Assembly (NCBI GenBank): GCA_016200895.1 | Contig: JACQDX010000132.1 | Location: 1 to 64,000 of the forward strand | From: Burkholderiales bacterium | GTDB taxonomy: Bacteria; Pseudomonadota; Gammaproteobacteria; Burkholderiales; Burkholderiaceae_D | DNA: 64,000 nt | Direction of reading: 5' to 3' | Notes under the pieces: generated by a model | Databases searched by the model: none | The model's input: only the letters and a program-made list of their open reading frames with translations | Told to the model about the DNA's origin: nothing | Program-made: the position numbers and the translations under genes | Shown here: positions 40,041 to 49,465 of the stretch, piece by piece | Position numbering within the stretch: position 1 is the first letter of the stretch | How the letters are laid out: each line of letters opens with the position of its first letter

Positions 40041-41390
40041 TTACTCCAATTTCCAGACAAACTGCACTTTTGTCCAAATTTGTGCATACTCACCATTAAT
40101 CTTGCCTGGTATCGCTTTCTCCTTGCAGGTTTTCAACGCATCTACTACCGCATTGTCCAACATACGATGACCAGTGGAACGTTCTACTTTGGCATTCAGA
40201 ATTTCGCCATCTGCTCCAATAAGCACTGCTAATTGCACTCGTCCGGTTTCTTTTTTATTCAGAGATTCTCTCGGATACATGGGACGGCATTGGGCAAAAT
40301 CGATGACGGGTTTTTTATCACCTTTCTTTTCATCATCTCTGTAAAGCTGTTTTGCAGCGCTGGTATCTTTTGCAGTGCCAGTTTCTTTTGTAGCATTTGC
40401 AGATGAGACATTGGCATGGGCAAACAAGGTCAAGGAACTTGATACCAGACCAAGGATAAGGAATGTCGCCTTCCAGTTCACGGTTCTTACTTCAGATTTG
40501 ACGAGACGTTTGATACGGGACATAAGATTTCCTCCATGGGCCGCCTGGGCTAGTTGAGGTGTTGTGAATTGGAAGTTGGCCAACTCAGAAAGTGCAAGAG
40601 CGAGTCGTCGTGGTTCACCTGTCACTCTTGCGGCTATTTCATCCGCAATTTCTTCTCTCTCAATACGAATTTGCTTTGATATCCACCACACTGCCGGGTG
40701 GTAAAACAGCAGAGTTTCTATCGCTGTCTGGATCAGATTCAATAAATAATCGTGACGCTTGATGTGACCCATTTCATGCGCCACCAGCATTTCCAGCAAA
40801 TCAACTGGCATGCCAGTCAGCATTGCGCCAGGCAACAAAATCATTGGCCGAACTACACCTACTGTCACGGGTCCGCTTAAATCATCGACCACTCTGAATA
40901 TCACCCTGCTACGAATATGAAATTGTTGACTCATTTGATTAATACGCGTTTGCCAGAACAGATTAGGTTTGCTGCGCTTTGGGTGCGTATAAACAGCTAT
41001 CCAAAGCAGCCCTATACACATGCGCATAACAAGAACGGCGACACATATCATCCATACCATCACGACATCACTCAAATGCATTTCCAGCCACACTGAAAAA
41101 TCGATCCAGACCGGTGAGGAATCGAGTCCAAGTTGAATGGGAATTTCACTCAATGCCGAACCATCATTACTAGTGTATTTTTCACTCATTCTCATGAAAA
41201 ATTCCCGGACCGGAAGGCAGATACAGGCAATCAAAGCAATATATGCAGTTGCATAACGCGCTCTTGCCTGCGCAGAACCTATAAAATTCAACACCACAGC
41301 CAGTAGCAGCGCGGTCAGCAAGCCTTGCCAGACAAAATGCAATAATGCCCAGCCAAGCGCATTGACAGCTTGTTGAAAAAATTGGCTCAT
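40041..41390 (-). CDS. M56 (BlaR1-like) membrane metallopeptidase fused to a TonB C-terminal domain
   Basis: LVAHEMGHIKRHDYLLNLIQTAIETLLFYHPAVWWISKQIRIEREEIAD; C-term RPMYPRESLNKKETGRVQLAVLIGADGEILNAKVERSTGHRMLDNAVVDALK. Confidence 0.9.
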   Translation of the reverse strand: MSQFFQQAVNALGWALLHFVWQGLLTALLLAVVLNFIGSAQARARYATAYIALIACICLPVREFFMRMSEKYTSNDGSALSEIPIQLGLDSSPVWIDFSVWLEMHLSDVVMVWMICVAVLVMRMCIGLLWIAVYTHPKRSKPNLFWQTRINQMSQQFHIRSRVIFRVVDDLSGPVTVGVVRPMILLPGAMLTGMPVDLLEMLVAHEMGHIKRHDYLLNLIQTAIETLLFYHPAVWWISKQIRIEREEIADEIAARVTGEPRRLALALSELANFQFTTPQLAQAAHGGNLMSRIKRLVKSEVRTVNWKATFLILGLVSSSLTLFAHANVSSANATKETGTAKDTSAAKQLYRDDEKKGDKKPVIDFAQCRPMYPRESLNKKETGRVQLAVLIGADGEILNAKVERSTGHRMLDNAVVDALKTCKEKAIPGKINGEYAQIWTKVQFVWKLE

Positions 41391-41767
41391 TTTTTGTCCT
41401 CATTCAGCAATTTTTGAATTTCTTCCCGTTCTTCTTTACTGACATGGCCGCGCAAAGCTGCCATTACAAGATCTTTGGCCGACCCTGAAAAAGCCTTGTG
41501 GATCAAATCTTTCAGCAGATTGGTTTGCAAGGAATCTTGTGCCTGTGCTGCGGCATATACATGGGAGCGCTGGGACTCGTCCCTGCTGAGCAGACCTTTG
41601 GCATGCATGACCTGCATGAGCCGCAATACGGTTGCATACAACAGTTCTGGCCTGTCCTGCAGCGCGGCCTGATGTACATCCTTGACAGTTGATGGCCCCA
41701 AATGCCACATCAGGCGCAGCAAATCCAATTCTGCTGTCGTCGGTTTACGTGAAATGATTTTGCCCAT
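41387..41767 (-). CDS. BlaI/MecI/CopY family transcriptional regulator
   Basis: KPTTAELDLLRLMWHLGPSTVKDVHQA...YATVLRLMQVMHAKGLLSRDESQRSHVYAAA. Confidence 0.92.
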   Translation of the reverse strand: MGKIISRKPTTAELDLLRLMWHLGPSTVKDVHQAALQDRPELLYATVLRLMQVMHAKGLLSRDESQRSHVYAAAQAQDSLQTNLLKDLIHKAFSGSAKDLVMAALRGHVSKEEREEIQKLLNEDKK

Positions 41768-41795
41768 ATCTTGCTCTTGTAGATAATTGATTAAG

Positions 41796-41851
41796 ATGTA
41801 GATTATATGGTCTAGATAGTTTTGTCTAGATTATTTTGTCTACTTCTTGCC
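41796..41851. promoter_or_regulatory. 14-bp-period tandem repeats over the BlaI-family gene promoter
   Basis: ATGTAGATTATATG / GTCTAGATAGTTTT / GTCTAGATTATTTT / GTCTAC..; minus-strand TATAAT at 41802-41807. Confidence 0.7.
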
Positions 41852-41917
41852 GCAATTAAAATAAGTGCTAAAAAGATACAAACGGAAGGTTGAATGGAAG
41901 GCAGTAGCAAGAATAAG

Positions 41918-42775
41918 TTAGTGCGGTCGATGCTGATAACTACCGTAAGCAGCAGCCACGAGTATGATGAAAGCACCGGTCAATTCACGCATGCCAGGTG
42001 TTTCTTGCAAAAATAGGAATGCCAGCAGCATGCCGTACACTGGCTCCAGCGAAGTTATGGTGCTGGCAAAACTGGTGGATAAATGACGCAGGCTGAACAT
42101 GAACAAACCATGGGAGAAGGCTGTAAACACCGCACCCAGCAAGATCAATCCCGACCAGGTTTGTGCGCTGTTGCCTGCCAGGTCACCTGTCACTAATATC
42201 AAAGGTAAAAGAAAAATAGCTGCCACACCATTTTGAAAAAACGCCAGTTTAAATGGGGGCGTATGCCCACCCTGCCAGCGATTCACCATTGCCAACAAGG
42301 CGAAACTGAAGCCGGATAATATACCCAAACCTAAAGCATAAACAGCCCCATCGCCCCATGATGTGGCGCTGACCATCACTACCATCCCAACGACTACAAA
42401 TATGGTGGCCCAGGCATCATGTGCCCGTCTTGATTCTTTAAAAAACCAGGGTTCCAGCAATGCCACAAATAAAGGAAAGCTGGCAAAACCCATCAAGCCA
42501 AAAGCAACTGGCGCAAAATTGAGCGAGGCAAAAAAAGTCAGCCAATGTATGGCTAGTAAAAAACCACAAGCGATAGTGCTTTTAGATACATCGCGAAAAT
42601 GCAGTTGCCGCTGATATGCCAGCACTGGCAGCAGGCACAAGGCCGCAAACAAGGTGCGCCCAAATACTAGCAATAATGCACTGACAGTCAGTAGCTTCCC
42701 CAATACACCTGCCGCACCAAATAAAAACACGGCAATATGCAAAGCAAGCAAAGAAGGCAACGCAGTTTTTTTCAT
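41918..42775 (-). CDS. EamA/DMT family transporter
   Basis: Multi-TM protein; LHIAVFLFGAAGVLGKLLTVSALLLVFGRTLFAAL...STSFASTITSLEPVYGMLLAFLFLQE. Confidence 0.9.
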   Translation of the reverse strand: MKKTALPSLLALHIAVFLFGAAGVLGKLLTVSALLLVFGRTLFAALCLLPVLAYQRQLHFRDVSKSTIACGFLLAIHWLTFFASLNFAPVAFGLMGFASFPLFVALLEPWFFKESRRAHDAWATIFVVVGMVVMVSATSWGDGAVYALGLGILSGFSFALLAMVNRWQGGHTPPFKLAFFQNGVAAIFLLPLILVTGDLAGNSAQTWSGLILLGAVFTAFSHGLFMFSLRHLSTSFASTITSLEPVYGMLLAFLFLQETPGMRELTGAFIILVAAAYGSYQHRPH

Positions 42776-42956
42776 ATTTTCTATGTGCTCGACGAGCGCC
42801 AAGTATAAAGCCGAAATATAAAGTTGAAATATAAAACCGTTCATGCAACATGTCAGATGAAGGTTTTGCACTTTTATTTTGGATTAAAGCGCAAACGCAT
42901 GAATCTATGCATAATGGATACTTGCTGTTTTCATCAACCCATTAAAGAGGGAAGCA

Positions 42957-43649
42957 ATGATAGACGTTTATTCCTGGCCGACACCAAACGGACACAAAGT
43001 ACACATCATGCTGGAAGAATGCGGCTTGCCATACCGCGCCATTCCAGTTGATATTGGCGCTGGCGATCAATTCAAAGCTGATTTCCTGGCGATTTCACCA
43101 AATAACAAGATACCTGCCATCGTCGATGCCGACGGCCCCGATGGCAAGCCTATCGCCCTGTTTGAATCTGGCGCAATCCTGATTTATCTTGCTGGCAAAA
43201 CTGGCTTATTTCTTGGAAAATCCGACAGGGAAAAATATGAAGCACTGCAATGGCTGATGTTCCAGATGGGCAGTGTTGGCCCTATGCTGGGTCAGGCCCA
43301 TCATTTCCGGATGTATGCTCCCGAAAAGATAGCGTATGCCGTTGACCGCTATACCAACGAAACCAAGCGCATCTACGGTGTCATCGATAAACAATTGGAA
43401 AAGACTAGTTATCTGGCGGGTGAAGAATATGGCATCGCTGATATCGCCACCTTTCCCTGGACACGTTCATTCGCCAATCAAGGTGTAGACTGGGCAGAAT
43501 TCCCGAATGCCAAACGCTGGTTTGATACCATTAGCCAACGTCCTGCGGTACAGCGCGGCGTGCAAGTGTTAGCAGACTTGCGCAAGCCACTCGACAATGA
43601 CAAGGCAAGAGAAGTTTTGTTTGGAAAAACACAGTACGCAAAGAAATAA
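42957..43649 (+). CDS. Glutathione S-transferase family protein (YfcG/Ure2-like)
   Basis: MIDVYSWPTPNGHKVHIMLEECGLPYRAIPVDIGAGDQFKADFLAISPNNKIPAIVD, ALFESGAILIYLA. Confidence 0.94.
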   Translation: MIDVYSWPTPNGHKVHIMLEECGLPYRAIPVDIGAGDQFKADFLAISPNNKIPAIVDADGPDGKPIALFESGAILIYLAGKTGLFLGKSDREKYEALQWLMFQMGSVGPMLGQAHHFRMYAPEKIAYAVDRYTNETKRIYGVIDKQLEKTSYLAGEEYGIADIATFPWTRSFANQGVDWAEFPNAKRWFDTISQRPAVQRGVQVLADLRKPLDNDKAREVLFGKTQYAKK

Positions 43650-43715
43650 ACCCATTCACCGGGGTAAAGCCAATTGCCGTTACAATGGGCTTCACCCCCT
43701 CAACACTATTTCAGT

Positions 43716-44942
43716 ATGCGTCGCCCTATAAAAAGAAACCGCCTTAAACTCGCCGCTGAAAGCCAGCGCGTCGCCAATCTGGCGCTTGCAGTTGCACAAT
43801 CTGCCAGCCGGGTGGAAGACCTGGACTGGCAAGCCAAACTGGACGCACTAGTGACAAAAAGCCTCAGGCAATATCACCAGGATATGCTGGAGGCAGCGAC
43901 TGAACATTTGTTCCAGACCCACCCTAATGGTTATGAGGTACTCACTGAAACACTGGAATCAGTCAGCACTTGCGCCCAGTTTGAACATGATGGGCAGACT
44001 TATACCAGCTTGCTGATTGCCGCCCCCATATTGGCATGGACGCGCTTTGAAATTGCCTCGGGCAGTGTACCCACAGAAGCACTAAGCATACTGCACACGC
44101 AATTGAATGCCCATTTGTTGGCAGATGAGGCTCAACTGCGCCTTCTGCCCAGTCTGTACTCAATAGATCAATTGCCGCGTAGCCATGTAGAAACCTATGC
44201 CTTGCTGGAGCGTCACACTCTTGCTTTGTTAAAAAATACGCCTGCACCAGCAGAAGCCGAACGTGCGCCCACCATCCCTTTTCTGGCTGACATACGTTAT
44301 GTACTTGGGGTCCTTGTAGTCAAAAAAGGAGCCCCACTCTTCAAGTGGCAAACCATAGACGCACCTTATGATTGCGCACAAGCCAAAAGTGATGCCTTAC
44401 TGCAATGGCAGTTGCAGACAGATGCGAGCATTAAACGCCTGTTACCCGGATGTGGCATAGAACTTTTATTACCCGAAGCCTATTACACGGCTTGCCGTGA
44501 AGCAGATATCAAGATACGCCCTGCGACCATACGTTCCGCCATGTTTTATCTGACCCAAACCCTTGGTAAAGAGGCAGATCAGTTCACAGTCATCATTGCA
44601 TCTTTTGGAGAGCAGGAAAATCCAGGGCAAATCGATGAATACCGCATTAGTTTTTGCCTGCGTGACGCACCTGAAGTGATATACGGTGTAGTCTGGCCAC
44701 TGTACCAGGCTGAGGACCAGATCATTGCCGTCAATCTGGATGAAAACGAACAGCTTGCAGGTGAAATCCCAGGCATTTTGCAAGAATGCGGTGTCACTGA
44801 CATCATACAATTGGAAGAAATTTTTGCCATGGAATTCTGCGATGATTGCGGCACACCGCTATTTGCAGACAGGGACAGCGATCTCGTTCATACAGAAATG
44901 CCAGATGATGCGCCGACACCAGGTGCAACTCACTTCCACTAA
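43716..44942 (+). CDS. Conserved hypothetical protein (DUF2863-like)
   Basis: 408 aa; C-terminal MEFCDDCGTPLFADRDSDLVHTEMPDD zinc-ribbon-like CxxC; family assignment from memory. Confidence 0.65.
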   Translation: MRRPIKRNRLKLAAESQRVANLALAVAQSASRVEDLDWQAKLDALVTKSLRQYHQDMLEAATEHLFQTHPNGYEVLTETLESVSTCAQFEHDGQTYTSLLIAAPILAWTRFEIASGSVPTEALSILHTQLNAHLLADEAQLRLLPSLYSIDQLPRSHVETYALLERHTLALLKNTPAPAEAERAPTIPFLADIRYVLGVLVVKKGAPLFKWQTIDAPYDCAQAKSDALLQWQLQTDASIKRLLPGCGIELLLPEAYYTACREADIKIRPATIRSAMFYLTQTLGKEADQFTVIIASFGEQENPGQIDEYRISFCLRDAPEVIYGVVWPLYQAEDQIIAVNLDENEQLAGEIPGILQECGVTDIIQLEEIFAMEFCDDCGTPLFADRDSDLVHTEMPDDAPTPGATHFH

Positions 44943-44974
44943 GCATCGAAATTTGTTTGGTTTGGTGGTGATAG

Positions 44975-45502
44975 ATGATGACAACAGGCAGCCCAGCACA
45001 TAAAAGCGAGCAAACCATCTCTGAAACAGACTCTGATTTTCATTTCAGAGATGGTTTGACCACTGACGCACTAGCCATTAGCCAATTGATCTCCCAGTTT
45101 GCTCCGGATTTTTGTGTCAATCCAGATGGGAGCGGTGCAGATTTATTTCTGCAATCAGTATCAGAATCTGCAGAATTTTCTTATCTCTCTGATGCCCGCC
45201 ATCACTTCATTCTTGCATGGCACGGTGAAACGCTGGCTGGCTTCATCGCCATGCGTGACGTCAGTCACCTGTTCCATCTGTTCATCAATCCATCATTTCA
45301 GAGAAAAAAACTGGCGAGCACCCTATGGCAGCGCGCCCGTCAATACGCTTCAGCACGAGGGCATACGGGCAGTTTCACTGTCAATTCTTCCTTGAATGCT
45401 ATTCCCGTATATGAGCGTTTTGGTTTCCAGACCAAAGGTGAGGTAGTAGAAATGCATGGCATTGCCTTCTTGCCTATGCAAATCCCCGTAGTCCATCCAT
45501 GA
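44975..45502 (+). CDS. GNAT family N-acetyltransferase
   Basis: LFINPSFQRKKLASTLWQRARQYASARGHTGSFTVNSSLNAIPVYERFGF. Confidence 0.88.
   Translation: MMTTGSPAHKSEQTISETDSDFHFRDGLTTDALAISQLISQFAPDFCVNPDGSGADLFLQSVSESAEFSYLSDARHHFILAWHGETLAGFIAMRDVSHLFHLFINPSFQRKKLASTLWQRARQYASARGHTGSFTVNSSLNAIPVYERFGFQTKGEVVEMHGIAFLPMQIPVVHP
45011..45058. repeat. 16-bp perfect inverted repeat in the 5' end of the GNAT ORF
   Basis: CAAACCATCTCTGAAA-(16 nt)-TTTCAGAGATGGTTTG. Confidence 0.85.
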
Positions 45503-45647
45503 CAAGTTTTTACTACTCAAACACCGCCTGCCAATTTTGCTTGGCACATTTGTGAAAATCCGTTGTACAATTAGTTTTGAACGGTCGTGCTTTTTTCTGC
45601 TTTTTTTCTTTAATTGCTTGCTGCGGCCATTATAAACAGGAGACAAC

Positions 45648-46838
45648 ATGGATTTGAACTATACGGCAGAAGACCTTGCCTTCCGGGATGAGGTACGCAC
45701 CTATCTGGAAGCCAATCTTCCACAAGACCTGCAGCAAAAAGTATTGAATCATAAACGCCTGTCCAGAGAAGACTTTGTTCGCTGGCACAAGATATTGGCT
45801 AAAAAGGGTTGGGTAGCCACAGGCTGGCCAGCAGAATACGGCGGCACAGGCTGGACAGCGACCCAGCGCCATATCTTTGAAGAAGAATGCGCACGCGCTG
45901 GCACGCCAGCCATCTTGCCCTTTGGCGTGAATATGGTGGCACCTGTCATCATGGCCTTTGGCAACCAGGCACAAAAAGCCTATTACTTGCCGCGCATACT
46001 GAGTTGTGAAGACTGGTGGTGCCAGGGCTACTCAGAACCAGGCTCAGGATCAGACCTTGCATCCCTGAAAACCCGCGCCGAGCGCGAAGGCGACCACTAC
46101 ATCGTCAACGGCCAGAAAACCTGGACTACTCTGGCCCAGCATGCAGACATGATTTTTTGTCTGGTCCGCACCGACACTGGTGTACGCAAGCAGGAAGGCA
46201 TCTCTTTCCTGCTCATCGATATGAAGACGCCGGGCATTACAGTGCGCCCGATTATCATGCTCGACGAAGAACATGAAGTAAATGAAGTCTTCTTCGACAA
46301 TGTCAAAGTTCCTGTAGAGAATCTGATAGGTGAAGAAAACAAGGGCTGGACGTATGCCAAATACCTGCTCGGCCATGAGCGCACGAATATCGCTGCCGTA
46401 GGCCGTGCCAAACGTGAATTGCAATTCCTCAAGCGCATAGCTGCCAAACATCAAAAGAATGGCTTGCCGCTGATTGATGATGCTGTCTACGCGAACAAGG
46501 TCGCCAGCCTGGAAGTGGAGTTGATGGCGCTGGAAATTACTGTGCTGCGCGTCATTTCGCAAGATAGTGGTCGCCCGGGCCCTGAAGCATCACTGCTCAA
46601 GATCAAGGGGACAGAAATCCAGCAAAGGCTGACGGAGTTGATGGTCGAAGCAGTTGGCCCTTACGGACTGCCATTTGACCCAGCCTTCCTCGAAGGTGAG
46701 ACTGAACATAGCATAGTCGGCGACGATGATGCTGCACCTTTGGCACCGTACTACTTCAATTTCCGCAAGACTTCCATCTATGGCGGTTCCAACGAAATTC
46801 AAAAAAATATCATCACCCAGATGATCCTGGGTCTGTGA
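45648..46838 (+). CDS. Acyl-CoA dehydrogenase family protein
   Basis: MDLNYTAEDLAFRDEVRTYLEANLP, WWCQGYSEPGSGSDLASLKTRAEREGDHYIVNGQKTWTT. Confidence 0.94.
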   Translation: MDLNYTAEDLAFRDEVRTYLEANLPQDLQQKVLNHKRLSREDFVRWHKILAKKGWVATGWPAEYGGTGWTATQRHIFEEECARAGTPAILPFGVNMVAPVIMAFGNQAQKAYYLPRILSCEDWWCQGYSEPGSGSDLASLKTRAEREGDHYIVNGQKTWTTLAQHADMIFCLVRTDTGVRKQEGISFLLIDMKTPGITVRPIIMLDEEHEVNEVFFDNVKVPVENLIGEENKGWTYAKYLLGHERTNIAAVGRAKRELQFLKRIAAKHQKNGLPLIDDAVYANKVASLEVELMALEITVLRVISQDSGRPGPEASLLKIKGTEIQQRLTELMVEAVGPYGLPFDPAFLEGETEHSIVGDDDAAPLAPYYFNFRKTSIYGGSNEIQKNIITQMILGL

Positions 46839-46848
46839 GGAGAGCACA

Positions 46849-47988
46849 ATGGATTTCAACTTAACACAAGAACAAACACAGTTTGCTGATGCCTTGCGTC
46901 GCTGGGTAGAAAAAGACTATGGCTTTGAACAGCGTAAGCAAATCATAGAATCGGCTGAAGGCATATCTGCAAAAGCTTGGGCTGGCCTGGCAGAACTGGG
47001 GGCGCTGGCTTTGCCTGTACCTGAAGAGCAAGGTGGCTTCAATGGCTCAGCCATAGATATGCTGGTCATCATGCAGGAACTGGGGCGCGGCATTGTTATC
47101 GAGCCCTACTTTGCTACTGTCATGGGTGCAGAGTTCTTGAAAAAATCCGGCGAACATGCGGATGTATTGGAGCAAATTGCTACTGGTGAAGTCAAGCTGG
47201 CGAATGCACTGGGCGAAAGACAGTCGCGTCATGACCTGTTTGACATTGCCACCACTGCCAGCAAAACTGCAGACGGTTTTGTCATCAATGGCAGTAAGAC
47301 TGTGGTTCTGCACGGTGCCCAGGCAGACAAACTGATCGTCTCTGCACGCAGCAATGGTACACAGCGCGATACAAATGGCATCAGCCTGTTTATCGTTGAT
47401 GCCAATGCAGAAGGCGTTAGCCGTCGCGATTACCGCACCATCGATGGTTATCGTGCAGCTGATATTACTTTCAGTAATGTGCAGGTCAGCCAAAATGTAC
47501 TGTTAAGCGACGTTGATGGTGGCTGGGAATTGTTGGATGCGGTGGCCGACTACGGTGTTACCCTGCTCTGTGCTGAATCGATAGGCATCATGGAAGCGAT
47601 TACCGCAGCTACCCTGGATTACCTGAAAACTCGCCAGCAATTTGGCGTGCCTATCGGCAAATTCCAGGTATTGCAGCATCGCATGGCTGAAATGTTCATG
47701 GAAATGGAACAAGCCCGTTCCATGGCGACACTGGCTGCAGTCAAGATAGCCTCTGATGATGTGGAAGAACGCCGCCGCACGGTATCCGCCGCCAAGGCTA
47801 GGATAGGCCAGGCCGCCAAGTACATAGGCCAGCAAGCCGTGCAACTGCATGGTGGTATGGGTGTCACAAATGAGCTACCAGTTGCCCACATGTTCAAGCG
47901 CCTGACCACAATAGAATTATCATTGGGTGACACTGATCATCACCTGGCCAGATTCGTGGCACAACCCGGCTTTAAAAACGCAGCCTGA
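46849..47988 (+). CDS. Acyl-CoA dehydrogenase family protein (partner of the preceding gene)
   Basis: MDFNLTQEQTQFADALRRWVEKDYGFEQR...YIGQQAVQLHGGMGVTNELPVAHMFKRLTTIELSLGDTDHHLARF. Confidence 0.94.
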   Translation: MDFNLTQEQTQFADALRRWVEKDYGFEQRKQIIESAEGISAKAWAGLAELGALALPVPEEQGGFNGSAIDMLVIMQELGRGIVIEPYFATVMGAEFLKKSGEHADVLEQIATGEVKLANALGERQSRHDLFDIATTASKTADGFVINGSKTVVLHGAQADKLIVSARSNGTQRDTNGISLFIVDANAEGVSRRDYRTIDGYRAADITFSNVQVSQNVLLSDVDGGWELLDAVADYGVTLLCAESIGIMEAITAATLDYLKTRQQFGVPIGKFQVLQHRMAEMFMEMEQARSMATLAAVKIASDDVEERRRTVSAAKARIGQAAKYIGQQAVQLHGGMGVTNELPVAHMFKRLTTIELSLGDTDHHLARFVAQPGFKNAA

Positions 47989-48000
47989 TTGCTGTAGAAA

Positions 48001-48028
48001 AATCCCGACTGTGTTCGGGATTTTTTTT
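48001..48028 (+). terminator. Rho-independent terminator
   Basis: AATCCCGACTGTGTTCGGGATTTTTTTT. Confidence 0.85.
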
Positions 48029-48065
48029 GCGCTTTAAAACAATAGGGAAACAACGAGGACACACC

Positions 48066-48527
48066 ATGAGCATCAAAACAGATCGCTGGTATTTTGAAGA
48101 CTTTGTTCCCGGCACAGTCATAGAACTGGGACAGCGTGTAGTAACTGAAGAAGAAATCATCAGCTTTGCAAAGCAATTCGACCCGCAATCTTTCCATGTC
48201 GATAAAGAAGCAGCAAGTCACTCCATCTTTGGCGGTGTCATTGCCAGCGGCTGGCATACCTGCGGCATGATCATGCGTATGGTGGTGGATGGTTTCCTGG
48301 CCAATTCAAGCAGCATGGGCTCACCTGGCGTGGATGAAATACGCTGGATATTACCGGTGCGCCCTGGCGACACCCTGACTGTCACAGCCGAAACTACTGG
48401 CAGCAAACTGTCTACCTCAAAGCCGGACCGTGGTGTCATCAATACCTTGTGGAAAGCCTATAACCAGGAAGGTAAGCTGGTTTGCACGATTACCGGTATG
48501 GGCATGTTTGGTCGCCGTCCAGATTAA
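48066..48527 (+). CDS. MaoC family dehydratase
   Basis: DRWYFEDFVPGTVIELGQRVVTEEEIISFAKQFDPQSFHVD...GGVIASGWHTCGMIMRMVVDGFL; start trimmed. Confidence 0.92.
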   Translation: MSIKTDRWYFEDFVPGTVIELGQRVVTEEEIISFAKQFDPQSFHVDKEAASHSIFGGVIASGWHTCGMIMRMVVDGFLANSSSMGSPGVDEIRWILPVRPGDTLTVTAETTGSKLSTSKPDRGVINTLWKAYNQEGKLVCTITGMGMFGRRPD

Positions 48528-48541
48528 AAATTCAAGGAGAC

Positions 48542-48997
48542 ATGATGAGAGAATTTAATAGCCTTGCTGAATTAAAAGAATTGACAGGTCAGGAAGTCGC
48601 CCAGTCTGAATGGGTAGAGATCAGCCAGGAAAGGGTGAACACTTTTGCTGATGCCACGGGCGATCATCAATGGATACATATCGATGTAGAAAGAGCCAAA
48701 CGTGAATCTCCTTTTGGTGGGCCGATTGCACATGGCTTTTTGACTTTATCCTTGCTGCCAATGCTGGTTGCCAATGCCATCAAGCTCACTTACGTCAAAA
48801 TGGGCGTGAACTATGGGCTTAACAAGGTGCGTTTCCCCTCACCTGTTCCTGTTGGTAGCCGGGTACGCGCTCGTTTGAAATTACTGGAAATTGAAGACAT
48901 CAAGGACGGTGCGCAATTCACCTGGGAAGTTACGATAGAACGTGAAGGTCAGGGTAAACCGGTATGCGTGGCAGAATCAATTTCACGCTGCTATTAG
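48542..48997 (+). CDS. MaoC family dehydratase
   Basis: LKELTGQEVAQSEWVEISQERVNTFADATGDHQWIHIDVERAKRESPFGGPIAHGFLTLSLLP; AAGGAGA before ATGATG. Confidence 0.93.
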   Translation: MMREFNSLAELKELTGQEVAQSEWVEISQERVNTFADATGDHQWIHIDVERAKRESPFGGPIAHGFLTLSLLPMLVANAIKLTYVKMGVNYGLNKVRFPSPVPVGSRVRARLKLLEIEDIKDGAQFTWEVTIEREGQGKPVCVAESISRCY

Positions 48998-49030
48998 GCC
49001 AATAAGCTGTATTTTTCTGAAAATGAACCC

Positions 49031-49426
49031 ATGCCCAATCCAGACACCTTACAACGCTTCATCGCCAAAGTAGAAGAAAACCAGCATGCTGCAGCGTGCG
49101 AAGAATTTTATACCGAAAATTCCAGCATGCAAGAAAACCAGGCAAAACCCCGGATAGGTCGTGCAGCCCACGTAGCCGCTGAACATGCAGTCATGTCGCG
49201 TGCCAGGTCGGTAACATCTACCTGTGTGCATCCGGTATTGGTTAATGGCGACCATGTCGTCATACGCTGGATTTTCAAGTTTGAGTGGTTAGACGGCAGC
49301 GTCACTCAGATGGAAGAACTTGCCTACCAGCGCTGGGAAGGTGAATGCATTGCTGAAGAAACTTTCTTCTATGATCCGGCGCAGCGTATTCCCCAAAAAG
49401 CGAGCGCCCAAACTGATTTGAGGTGA
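49031..49426 (+). CDS. SnoaL-like/nuclear transport factor 2 family protein
   Basis: Short alpha+beta ORF, VVIRWIFKFEWLDGSVTQMEELAYQRWEGECIAEETFFYDPAQ. Confidence 0.75.
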   Translation: MPNPDTLQRFIAKVEENQHAAACEEFYTENSSMQENQAKPRIGRAAHVAAEHAVMSRARSVTSTCVHPVLVNGDHVVIRWIFKFEWLDGSVTQMEELAYQRWEGECIAEETFFYDPAQRIPQKASAQTDLR

Positions 49427-49465
49427 TGCATGACCTAAAAACCTATTGGGAGAAATATCAATGAC

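Noticed and set aside
40041-41767. Beta-lactam resistance sensor/regulator (BlaR1-BlaI)
   Set aside because: No beta-lactamase gene nearby, and the sensor C-terminus is TonB-like, not penicillin-binding.
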